From assembly GCF_963678975.1 (NCBI RefSeq), contig NC_089272.1, positions 62,198,574 through 62,262,573 of the forward strand: 64,000 nucleotides of DNA. The letters are read 5' to 3'. Source of the stretch: Dysidea avara. Taxonomy: Eukaryota; Porifera; Demospongiae; Dictyoceratida; Dysideidae. The notes below the pieces were generated by a model. That model was not told the origin of the DNA and made no database searches. It saw only the letters and a program-made list of their open reading frames with translations. The translations under genes and the position numbers were made by a program. Positions 11,411 through 23,800 of this stretch are shown in pieces (position 1 is the first letter of the stretch; each line of letters starts with the position of its first letter).

Positions 11411-11861
11411 TAATTGTGGTATTATGATAGAACTAGCCAATATTTCACAGATCTTTCTACACTCATCAGAGTTTTATTTATAGCCAAGATTCTGACTTAA
11501 CCTTCTCACAGGTCCCCAGTGGGATAGTAATCCCATTTCCACATGTTAAGGCATGAAGCTTACATGGATCAGCATACATAGACCAGCTATATTACAAGTC
11601 TGTAATGTCTCAGGTGAACTTATCATCTAGCATCATACACGTAATCTATTTATATCTTTAAAAGAAACATAATTCTCATTTTCATGAGCACAAAGTAATT
11701 CACTCAGTTATTTGATAACTTAATTTGATTGAATAAAGCTGATGACTAGAATAGTTGCATGATTGATTGACTTGATATACATGTTTAGTATTTCCTGTAA
11801 AACACCATTGGAATCATTGTTTTATAATCAATATCATGGTAATAATTCACTAGTTACCGAA

Positions 11862-12815
11862 TAGCCTAAATATTTTAAGGGAGGATATTTTCAAGGTTGA
11901 GCAATGTTGTAACAAAATTTTTGCTGATTTGTAAATAATCCAAAATGTAGAGATCTATAAATATTTCAAGGATAAAATTGGGTGTAACTAATCACTGGAC
12001 TGGACTACTGGACTGACATATTTTTGGTTTTTACACATTCTGAGGTTGGTTTTATTGAGTCTTGCTAGCCAAGGGCCTTCAGAAAACTTGAAGTCTGCTA
12101 CTAAAATGATCAGTGTGAGGAGTGGAATAAGCAAAAATTTACTTCTACCTCTATTATGTTCTTCTACAGTACATATACCTATACTCCTTATCAGTATGCT
12201 GCAGGGAATGTGCTAGTTATGTTTAACCAATGATAAAGTCTTGGAGATAGTAGCAAGCTTGTACAATGCTAATAAATTTGGTTATATATTATAGTACACC
12301 AACCAGCACATGTAAGAACTAATCATGATAGCAGAAAAACCTACAGTTGTGCAATGAGTTTGTATATTGCATGTAGGAACGAATTTAACTACAATAGATT
12401 ATCTAGAAAGGATAGGTTGTGTCCAGGGGTCTGAGCTATTTAGTTCAAGAATAGGTAGCACAAATATAGTAAAATGATTTTTAGTAGCTATTGCTATATA
12501 TATTACAATCTCCAAAACGAAGTGTATAAATGTTGTAAAGCATAACAAATAGTGAGAAGTCAGTTTTAGCTTACTCCACTCCTCACACTGATTATTTTAG
12601 TAGCAGACTGCAAGTTTTCTGAAGGCCCTTGGCTAGCAAGACTCAATAAAACCAACCTCAGAATGTGTAAAAACCAAAAATATGTCAGTCCAGTAGTCCA
12701 GTCCAGTGTTCCAGTCCAGTAGTCCAGTCCAGTGATTAGTTACACCCGATAAAATTTTCACTGTTAGGCCCAAAAACCTCGAAAAACAAAATTTTTGCCT
12801 TAAATGTTTAGGCTA
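11862..12815. mobile_element. MITE (second TAGCCTAAA copy), interrupted
   Basis: Same family as 11220-11410 (shared TTGAGCAATGTT and terminal TAGCCTAAA/TTTAGGCTA). It is split at 11980-12747 by a 768-bp foldback; outside that insertion it would be about 190 bp, the same length as the first copy. Confidence 0.75.
11980..12747. mobile_element. Mutator-like foldback with a perfect 9-bp target duplication
   Basis: Inverted ends start GGGTGTAACTAATCACTGG and extend for more than 150 bp with few mismatches. GATAAAATT is directly repeated at 11971-11979 and 12748-12756; a 9-bp duplication with long inverted ends is typical of Mutator-like elements. The right arm has an extra internal duplication of the ACTGGACTGG block. 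No transposase is present. Confidence 0.88.
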
Positions 12816-14153
12816 TACAGCAACTGTAGCAGTAAGCACATGTTGCATAGTATCAGAAGACAACATTGGTTGTTGACAGGTGTTATCCCACTATACTTGT
12901 AAACTTCTTGAAGATGACAATGAATATTCACAACCCAGGTGTCAGATTTGTCTAATAGATTCAGAAATGAAAACATTTAGCTCTTATAGTATCACATGAT
13001 GAGTTATAGTTTTGAGCAATGCACCTATCAACGTCATTCCCTAGATACGTATATAAGGAATGGTGGGTATTCATAAATGTTACATGGTAAGTTCCCAACC
13101 CCCAGGGACAACTTTGTGTTACAAACTACAAATGCCATACAATGTACATACGTAGGGGAATTGCTAAGTACATACTTATTCTTGTTGCAAATGCCCCTAC
13201 CCTGTGGACAAATTCTACCCTACCAGGTAGTTGTGGTGCATAACATTCATAGGTACATATGTACATGTAGTCCATTAATAATAAATACCAGCAAATCTTT
13301 GAGCAACCACATACATATCATTCCCCCACATACACGTTTATACATCTTAGACTACTGGGACTTAAGGTTAAGGTGGGATATGTTAGTGGGAATCAGCTTC
13401 AGCGGAGGGAGCCCGCGGCATTAGAATGTGAAGTACAAAAACAACAACAACAAGTTGATGTTGTGCTACTTCTAAAAACCAGGCGCCATGCAGCTAGCTA
13501 ACTCATCTGGAATAACTATAGACAGTATATACTACTATGAATTAACCAACTATGTATTACTACTTTACAATAGGGTAGTTTGGGTTGTGCAATAATATAA
13601 TTAGCTATTTCTCGTATTTTGTAATTCATGAAATATTCGTAATTCGTTCAATTACGTTGCTATGCACTGCTAAGGAAGCGTTTGTTAAATAAACCGCTTT
13701 TACCAACATATTACGCACAAAACTATCTTCTAAACTGTTTTATAGTGTGACTAACGTGTTTTTTCCCACAAATTCTCTCGACAAAGCCTCAAAGCTGCTC
13801 TTCATTTTCGTTTGCGTACGTAAGGGATACGCCCCCTTTCAACTCGAAGCGATAGGCTATTCCTGGCAGTGTACGAGGCCTGCACCGTTGTTTTTCAGTT
13901 GCTAAATGCCTGAAAACCTCAAGGGGAAGGTAGTCTGAGGAAAGTCACCACACCCGTATTTCAGTCCGCCGAAAAGAAACCACCTCAGAGCAAAGTTCAC
14001 CTGTGCAGAAGTTTAATACAGACTTCATTTCACTTTTACTTCTTACGTAAAAGCTGCTTTTACCGTTATTAAACGATTTTGCTCACGTGGGTGCGTACGG
14101 ACAAACATAGGTAGATAGTTACACACACACACTTTTACGAAAACAATTACAGT
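12816..14153. other. Non-coding stretch
   Basis: No coding exon supported. About 13575-13800 shares sequence with 20410-20570 (TTGCTATGCACTGCTAAGGA, CTGTTTTATAGTGTG), so both are copies of one dispersed repeat. The 115-codon frame at 13077-13424 has no recognisable features. Confidence 0.5.
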
Positions 14154-14210
14154 AAACCAGGCGCACGCCCACAGCCGGCCTTCGGCCGGCTGTGGGCGTG
14201 CGCCTGGTTT
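14154..14210. repeat. Perfect 27-bp inverted repeat with a 3-nt spacer
   Basis: Left arm 14154-14180, spacer TTC, right arm 14184-14210, with no mismatch across 27 pairs. The arms are GC-rich (core CCCACAGCCGGCC) inside AT-rich DNA. It lies about 640 bp upstream of the gene B start codon. It could extrude as a cruciform or form an RNA hairpin; it could also be a tiny foldback transposon, but I see no target duplication. Confidence 0.95.
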
Positions 14211-14479
14211 AAAAACAAGAAGATACTATAGCGCAATAACAACACAGTGGTACGCAAGGTACTGTATTTGAGCCAATTCAGGAGAAATGACTTAACCTTC
14301 AACTGTCTGTAGTCACGGAGAAGCGACTTTCTTGTTCCGTCTTTAATGGCTAATAAAAAAAAATTATAGCTACGGAGATTTTTGAGGCGGGTAACTTAAG
14401 CACACGTCACGTGACCTCGTGGATTCGTTAGTTGAAAAATCGCTTCCCCTTCTTGAACTCGTGACTAATAATTATCTTA

Positions 14480-14525
14480 CGTAATGGGGATTTCCTAGAA
14501 ATCTGTTGACGAGTCAGCGAATAGA
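14480..14525 (+). promoter_or_regulatory. Candidate kappaB and AP-1-like sites upstream of gene B
   Basis: GGGGATTTCC at 14486-14495 matches the NF-kappaB consensus GGGRNNYYCC exactly. It is preceded by TTACGTAAT and followed by GAGTCAGC at 14511-14518. The same order (CGTAAT, GGGG-pyrimidine box, GAGTCAGCG, then GACTACG and CGAGTGCGCGG) occurs upstream of gene C at 52190-52325. Conservation between paralogues is seen; function as a promoter is inferred. Confidence 0.45.
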
Positions 14526-14852
14526 CTACGGCATAGATATTATTAACTCTTGATAGATTATCTATGACTGCGGCGAGTGCGCGGAAGTTCGGCGCCACTA
14601 TGATTCACAGTGATTGGGCGAGTCACTGACGTTTAAAAGTATCAGCTGAGATTACTGTGACTGTAGAACGCTAGTGAGGTACGAATGTCAGTAGTTAAGA
14701 ATGCTACGATTGGTTTAGTGCTAGTGGAGTATAAAGTTAATGTTTGTCAACTGTAGCCTTTGCTTGCCAACAAAGTGCGTAGGAGTCACATTTTGTTGAA
14801 TTCAATCGGCATGTCTATATGTAGGGCACAGAGGTCATTCAAGTGTGAGATC

Positions 14853-17800
14853 ATGTCTCGGTGTTCCTGGGGCAGGACAATTTTCAATGGTCCTGTGACG
14901 GTAATCTCAAGTGGTCAAAATGTAAGTAATGTATCAGTATTAGTAGTTAACTACACGTATGGATACAAATGCACACATTACAAAGGGTGACACACAAACA
15001 CTTGGTGTAGGTTAATCTCCGACTGGTCATCGCATTCAAAAGTAAATGGTCAGGCTACAAATTTGTGAGTGTAAGGTCAAGATGGGATGTAGATAAAGTT
15101 TACAGAATTGTAGTATGGACTATTCTTTAACAAGACGTTAATATCCATTGATGGTTTTTTGATATTGTGTGTAGTAGATTCTGTATTTTTGTCACTTTGT
15201 TCCGACACATGAAAAGTATGGGCAATCTAGTTTCTGTGTGTTATACTTGTTGCATTGTAATATGATGTTTTGCTTAATAGTTCATACAGGAGAATGTATT
15301 GTGGTTTGTAATGTATACAGTGAAAACCTTTGCTAATTAACCACTGACCTTATCAAGGCAAGCACATAACTCACTTAGTGGGGGTCGATTGCCTTGCCAT
15401 AGTATTGTTGTGTCATGTCTAGTAGGCCATGTCAACTTGATTATATAGTTGTTTCATGAGCACACTTTCATATAAGAAAATACCACTAGAAACTCTTGTA
15501 TTCAAGCCTTGTATTCTTCCAATGCATTTAATTAATCTTCTTCAACAAAAGCTAGCTCAGAGACGCACCATGGCAGCAAACAAGTTGCCATTTCAAGACC
15601 ACGCCCCATTATTTGTATTGTGTGTTGATTTGTACTCCTTTTGTCCTGACTTCTGTTATCCTCTGACTAAAAGTAACTAAGTGGTTGCTTTGTATGTATA
15701 ATTTTTTAACACTGCTTGTACCAAGAGTTCATAATATTTGTATATATAAATATTATGAACTCTTGCTTGTACCCACACAGTTTATTCATAATGTTAATTT
15801 ATTTTTATATTGTAGAGCCCTGAATGCAGTTATTTGGAGGCTGTGTGTGGTGTTTGCAAAGATCAACCGGCAACATTAAAAGTTTACAAGGAGTCAACAC
15901 CTAATAACAAAGACCTTATACAAGAGATTTCATTTACGTGTGTGAAGCATGTTGACTATGTGAAAGAGCGATATGGAAGGATCATTGTGATCAAAATGTT
16001 TGAGGGTAATGATAACTTTTCTTTTTATGCTGAATCGGTTGCAGCTACTACAAAATGGTTTAGATATTGTGGACTACTCTTTTCTATACCATGTTATGTC
16101 ATTCCGAACATTCCGGAGGAGAACTTGGTTTCACAATGTTTTATTGATGAGTGTGATGACCCTGAAAAGTTTAATGCAAGTATGTGAGTATGTGTTTTTG
16201 TCACAGCTCATGTATGTACTACTACCGTATGGAGGGAAATTTTGGCACTGTTAAAATTTGGCGAATGACCATGAATTTACCAAATTTTCCCCATCCAAAT
16301 ACTTTACTAGTCAAGAAAATAGCTAACCAAGCCTCGAACTAATCAATTTTCTACTCAACCAAGGGATACTGGGCCAGGAATCACGCAAGAGCCAAGCCTG
16401 CCTTGACCACCTTACTAGGTAGCTATCTACTGTATGCGTGGTATCCTCAAACCTCACGGTGTGACAAGTAGCGATTCCTACCATATTAAGTATGATATTC
16501 ACTGTTCCAGAGGGTGTAGATCTACTGTCTATGTAGTTTTACCTTTTAGTTATAGATGACTCCCGCTGAAGAGGCGTGACACTCCCAGTTCTTGCTTCAG
16601 ACAATGATTAGTAATCTAATTAATTAAATAGGGCGTGCGCTCTGCTAACAATTCGCCAAATTTTATTTTGCCAACAGTGATATTTTGCTTGATTCGCCAA
16701 TTTTTTCCTTTAAAGTTTCCCTCCGTACGGTATAATTAAGTCATTGTATAGTGAGGTCATCTATACAAATTGACCATTTTACAAATCCCCAAAAATGTAT
16801 TATTTGTTAACCACCTGGTCAGGTAATTTATGCCCTAAACAGGGATGGACAAATTTGACAGTTTAGCTACCATAGAGTCTGGTTGTTAAGTGCATCCGCT
16901 CAATAAAACTTTACATAACTGTTTTAATCAACACACATTTGTGCCTACTAAAATGCTGTGACAAAGATTATTATGAATTCACTTTCTTGGGTGTGATTTA
17001 CATTCCCACATTTACCAGTATTTGGAGTCTAGTTTGGAGTCTAGTTTGGAATCTAGTTTCTGAACAAATATTTAATGTGAAGCAAGACCATTGCCATTAG
17101 TAGCTAGGCATAGCAAAAAGTGTGTTATTATTGGCTACGTACTGCTTGTACTAGTGCTGAAATGATTATTCGACTAATCGGTCGGCATGACACTATTCGT
17201 TTCATTAAGACATTATTCAAATATTCCTTAGCACTTTGTACACTGTGATCAGATGGATAAAGCCGGTCTTGAAACTTTGGATTCTGGAAAAGTGGCATAT
17301 TTATGCTGTAAAGATTCTGTTTTAAAAGAAACCGAAATGCATAGCTCCCAAGCTTTACCTTGCTCCTTAACAAAAGGTTTCAGTACTTATTGAACAGAAA
17401 TACATGCTTAAAGAATAATCAGATATTCTGTTGTTTTGTTCACAACTATTCGAGTAGTAAAAATTGCCATTCATTTCAACACTAGGGCCCAAACGAACTT
17501 GGATTGTCAGGGTTCGAACATTCATCAACTAAAGTTCACAAATCTTTCGAACTTTTAAATGGAGCTGATTCCTGTTTATAAATTATAGATCACAGCATAT
17601 TAAATGTTAAATGCATGTCTCACAAGTTTGCAACACACACATGCAGTTGTACTGACTCAACAGTTTTACTGAGAAAACTTGAAATTGAATACCACAAGTT
17701 AAAATGTTTGTGGTTACTAGGTTTTAAATACATTTTACTACTGCTATACAGATGAGACAAGTGATGGCACCACATAGAAACCTTAAAACCTCATAGAGGC

Positions 17801-20800
17801 ATGGCCTGTGACCACCACTAAACCATCAACACATAACTTAATTAAATGCCTAATACCATATGTCTGGCCTCCCCCACATCATTATGCAACAAAGCAAAAT
17901 GGATAGCTTAACTGTATCACTATCTAATTAGTAACTATAGTTTGAACTGTTCAACCCACATTCGAATGTTCGTTCGAACGAACCTTCGAATTCATCAAAG
18001 TTCGTTTGGGCCCTAGTATGTATCACATGAAATTTTGTGTCTCACTCCTTTTTGTTATATATGTAGCTACACCTCGTGTTGGAGCTTTGTGGTCATCTAC
18101 ATGTGCCTAGACATGTGCTTATCAATCATTATTAAGTACATGCGTGCATGTAAGAAATAATATGCACTTAGTATATACGTGTGCTGGACAACCAGACTCT
18201 ACGGTAACTCTATATGTTTTGAATTTCTGTAAAGCATACAGTACATGACAGACATCATATACCTATGTTTTTACTTTCATCAACTATAATAATCTTATCC
18301 TTCCTTCTTTTCTTTTGGAAAGAAGGTTCAAATTCAACTTGGTATTACAAGTTATGGCTACAAATATATGCACCTATAGTTTCCAAACTTATCATAATGC
18401 AAATATTAGATAAATTCTGAAATGGTGCAATCAACAGTGTACAAAAGCTGGCTTTGTTCATGCCTTGATTTCATCTCTGTATATTCCATATTTTATATCA
18501 TACAGTGTATTACAAATAAAAATTACTTGACATTTTATTTCCACATGTGTCCATATGGAATCCCTGTATTATAAAAGTCAAAGTGTACTATAATACCTGT
18601 AGCTGCTTATACAGGATTTTGAATCAGTAACTGTAATTACTTTGTATCCAAATCTATTAGATAGGCACCAGTGTTGGCTAATTTCTGTGTGTTTTTAGTA
18701 GCCTGTAAATTATACATGTTGTTAAAACTATTCATGATCATCTAAAATTATATTTCCTTCTGCAGTTTGTGCATGGGTGGTCTACATAATCAATGAAGGG
18801 ATTGCCTTGGAGAACACTACCTTGACTGGGCTCTGCATTATCACTATTCGCAGCAGTGATGCCACATTTAACATACATAATTTTCACACTGGGAAACATC
18901 TGCTGTCTTGGAAGCGTGCAGCAATAAGGAAATCTGGTTGTATAAAGTCACTTGTGTTCCTAGAGGCGGGTAGGAAATGTGCTGGTGGTCCAGGATTGTT
19001 GTGGATGCAACATCCAATTCCAAAGGCGAAAGAATTACAACAATGCCTCCATGAGTAAGTTTGTTATAGTAGATTGTAATGCCTTAAATATTGGTGTTTA
19101 AAAAAATATATATTGTTTACTAGTTTTCTATTCTATGGACCCGATGGTATCAGTCAACCGAGAGTATCCACCCATATTGCGTGTGACTCAGCAATGATCA
19201 AGAGCTATCATAAAGGTTGTGGTCGCGAGTCAATGCAAGCAAATGATGAAAGCCAGCATGTGGATCTTCCATGTACATCTTCGTGGTTGTTAAAACAAAG
19301 TCCGTCTTTGCAGGCATTAAAGGACACATCTGGCTTATCACAGAGTTCAACTGCTTCTAGTGGGTACTGCTCAGACACCAGTCAGTGTGATCCTTCTAGG
19401 GAAGATTTTCAATCCAGTACTACCAAAGTAATTCAACAACAGGGCTCATGTAAACACCACAGTTCTCTAGACAGAAATAGGAAAGGAAGCAACAATACAA
19501 ACAATGATGGTACAGCTACTCCCTCAATAAACACATCAAAACATTCAACTGGTCAAATGTATGAAAACTGCTTTGTGAGAGCTTCTTCATCAAAGCAATA
19601 TGAAAACTTTTCACCTTTGAACCCTCTTTTAACCCCTCCCCTACCTCCTAGATCTGTCAAAAAGACTCCTCTTTATGAGAATCAACCGCCAGTACTCAGC
19701 AATCCAAAGACAAGTCCCGAACACCCTTCAAATAACTGTTCCTCCACTTCAACTGTAGATTGCTCAACACAGACACAGTCCACATGTGAACCAGTGTCTC
19801 CAACAACTGAGAAACTAAGCAGGTAAATATTAGTACTTCATATCTGGGCGTGTAATGTACAGTATATTTTTGTGTACTGCATTACTGTTAGTGTTCAGTC
19901 TGCTAGAATTGCCTGTTACTTTATACACACTATAGTCTCCATGACTCATCTGTACCAGATCCCAATACCATATTTACATAATACAAATTCCTTATATTGT
20001 CTATGCAACAAAGTGTTGAGTTATGAGAAGCAATCTAATTGGTACTGCTGCTATTATAAAAAATATACTTATGCTACCTACCACATATAATGTTACAAGT
20101 GCTCGAATACATGCAATTGTGCATGATAAAAACTCACTAAAAAGGGATGTGACAGCTGTTTCGCTCATGAGTGTTCCTCTGTCAATGAAGACATGCGAGC
20201 AAAATGGTTGCCACACCCCCATTTAAAAATCGAACGCAATTATGCATTCGAGAACTTGTGACGTTTTGTACGGGCTATACTATACCTGGAAAACTGGTAG
20301 TTATAATAAGTATGCATGAGACTTTTTATGTTCACAAAATTGAGCACTCAACCATGAATTTATATTCATGCTATTGCTATTATTAATAATATAGATTTAT
20401 AAATACTGTAGTTTAGCTAATTCATCAGTTATATAGTAATTTGGTAATTATGCTGCTATGCACTGCTAAGGAACTGTAACTCTAACAAACTGCAAATCAC
20501 ACGCACAAGTATCTGGTCAACTGTTTTATAGTGTGTCTGTCATGTTTTCTCATGCGAATTGCTTAGGGAAAGTGTATTATTTTTTTAAGATTTATTATTA
20601 AGACTTTACAGCACGAAGGTCTGTAGGACACCTGTGGTTAGGGTGGTATCATGATATTGCCCTAATCACATATCGATATCATGATATTGCCCTAATCACA
20701 TATCGATATGATATCGCCCTAACCACAGGTTGATATGATATTGCCCTGTGGTCAGGGTCAGAGTAAGTTGGAAGCGTAATAAGTGCTATGAAAAGTTTTC

Positions 20801-23800
20801 GTGTTAATTGCATTTTGAGATTGTGAAGGTGGGATATAGCATTGAAGGAGGGAAGCGGTGGCCGTGATAGTCATTTCTAACCTTCTTGGTGGGTGGCCCA
20901 TTGTTGCTATCGTTCATCTGGAAGTTTTCTTCATCTTTCTAGTTTTGTGTAATCCTGCATGCCACTACAGTCTTAGTGAAGTACGCTGCATAGGATGACC
21001 TCTTGGGTGTTTACTTATACTGTTTTCTCAGGTGGGACTCCCCTCTCTCTTTGTCTTTCTAGCTTGTCAACAAAGACATTTACTGCATCCGTGGCCTGGC
21101 ACGAGATCTCGTGTGATTAATATAGCCCAAGTATAAAAACCTAACCTATTCAGTGAGGCTTAACAGGGCTTATTGTGCCAAGGCCATGTACTTGTCATAT
21201 TTCATCAATCAGGAAGTATTTCAGCACCCAAGGAGGCCCAGTATGCTTTTCAATACAAAACCATTGGGCTCACGTGCACGCTTCCAACCTCCTCTGGGTC
21301 AGGGTAATACATGAAACATGGCCTGTGGTTTCCTTTGATCTGAGGTGTCATTGTGGTATATATTTACTAACTGTGTCAGGGGTAGTGGAGCAGGCCGAAG
21401 AGTGAGCATACAACACATACGATATTATTCTTGGGAGTCTGGGACCCCCCAGGAAATTTTTCATAGTTTAGAACTGCTCTGTTAGAGTATCTTGATCTTT
21501 TCTTGCAAGCGCATGGTTCAGGTGGGGGGCCATGCTCCCCCATTTCTACCACCTATGTACTGTATGATACAAAATTTTGGTGAGAGAAAATTTTGGCAAT
21601 TAGAATTTGGTGGATAAATGCTTGTCATATTTGCATTCTCTCTATTTAGTTTACTAAAAAATTGAACAAAAATTTTCTATGGTGAATTATAGTCATTCCC
21701 CAAAATTATACAGTATTCCATTTCATGATCATTCTAGGTGACTGTCTTATTAGTAAGAGTAGTACAACAGTGTGACAGTTCTATTAAAATTTTTGACTGC
21801 TCTATTAGAGTATCTTGATCTTCTTTAACAGAATTGTGCAGATATTTGTACCGGTAATGTTTTGTAATTGCTTCAGAATGCCAACATGATTCCTTACTCC
21901 TACACATAGCTATTATTCCTGAAGCTGTGTCGTCATAATCACCCCATCCCTAAAAAGTAAACAAACTTGAAATCTCGTACAGCCTGTAGAATTTGAAATC
22001 TAGTCTTACAACAGATTTTCCATGTATTTCGAGTTCTTAACGTCATGTGAGTCAAATATTCTGGATATTCTGCTTTGAAATCTTGCCATAAAGTCTTTGA
22101 AATTTGGAAAGATTAGAAATCTTGTACAGGATTTGTTTTGACTTGTAGACCCCCTAGAATAAGCAACAGTGTTACAGGATAAACCAAACTACTTACTGTG
22201 CATGTGCATCTTTTTCAAAGTGAATAGTAGTCCAGATAAGTCTTAGCAGGAACATGGATTGAATGTGTGCGGTTGCCTATATTGTCTAGTTTGTGAAATA
22301 GTGATTTTATCACTGTATGTAGGTATATGTTGTGCTTTATAGTTCTCAAAGTGTCCCACCATTTTTACAGTATGCAATATTGAATCAGTTAATTGGTATC
22401 TTTAATTAAGGTATTACTGATTAAGCAGATGTCAAAATTGTATACTGTACATGTCTTTATCACACAGTTTTGGTCTAAAATACCACCCTTAAAACAGCCT
22501 CACAATACCTTCACGGTGCCTTAGCAATGTTGTTTAGGTATAACTAAGCCGTAAAGTGCCTTCAGTACAACCTGAAGCACTTACAATAGGTTGCTACATT
22601 TGTTCAAAATTATTCAGTGGAAGGACTGACTGATGTCTTTAGACCATCATAACTTGATAATGGCTAAGGCTATGGGCTTGATTTTTTCACTGCTCGACGT
22701 CGTTTCAGCCCAACATACAGCAATACATCATAGACTTACTTGTGTCTTACTTTGTAAACAACGAAAGTTTGAATTCAGCGAATCTACCAAACTTTATTCA
22801 GCTATCAGCTATTCAGTATATTGCTCTATGTAAGTTGCATGATATATTTGCCATACTTTGTCCGCTAACCTGCTTTGTGTGCTGATTCTCCAAACTTAAG
22901 TCGTGTCAAACTTTCATTGTTTACTGTATCTTTACTGACAGTGCAAGGTGTCGATTAGTAGAAACATTGTGTGATGGCTTCCATACAAATTGTCTTGAGT
23001 TTTCTGTTGTGACTGGAGTGATTGCAGAGGTCCTTGACTTCTTGACGTGTTCTTCGTTTGTAGCAGGCTGAACATAGCTGAAAACAAAGTGAAATGGCCA
23101 CATTAGCAATTGATAGTTGGGGTGCGAGTTCAGACAAAAACAATAAGCCTGGCACCTTTCTTTCTTCTAATGCAATATGCATGGGTTCACCAGTCATAAT
23201 AATGAATACACAACCAAGTACTAGGAAAAATTAGGAATTGTAAGTTCGATTTAATAATCAGTCTATACCTGACCTTCCTTGTTTCACTACGTTTACTTCT
23301 TTGATCCTAATCAAGCTTAAACTTCTTAATTTTTCCTGTACAGGTGTATAAGCACGCTTATGAGAAATTTAACTGAAGTATATGCACAACTCTCAAGAGT
23401 GCACGGTACTCAAGGGAGAGTGCATATAATTTATTTCAGTATTATCCCAAGCAATCATGCTCTGAATCATTTCTGATGGACTATGGTACTTCATTATAGA
23501 ACTCAGTCCTGGATATTTTATAAAATGGACAAAATATGCTTGATCCATGCAAAATGCCACACAAATCACTATTAACACAGATGATGTAGCCTACCTGTAG
23601 CACAGTCTTAGCTATAGTCATTCCTCTAATATTGTATTGTGTATATGTGCTTTACACATGTTGTTAACATGTTATACAGGTCTTTGTCTGGTGGTAGTAG
23701 CCCTCCTCCTATGCCTTCAAAACATCAACTAGAAAGACTAGCTTTTCAAAAGTGCTCCACAAAAATGGTAGACAGTTTGAGCATAGCAACTATCCAGCCA

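Noticed and set aside
13077-13424. 115-codon plus-strand frame
   Set aside because: Low-complexity composition, no homologous pattern and no support from the paralogous locus.
14760-14852. In-frame upstream extension of gene B start (MLANKV…)
   Set aside because: Copy C has a different upstream sequence, and the distance from a shared acceptor-like TGTAG to the ATG differs by two bases, so the extension is not conserved in frame. It is probably 5' UTR.
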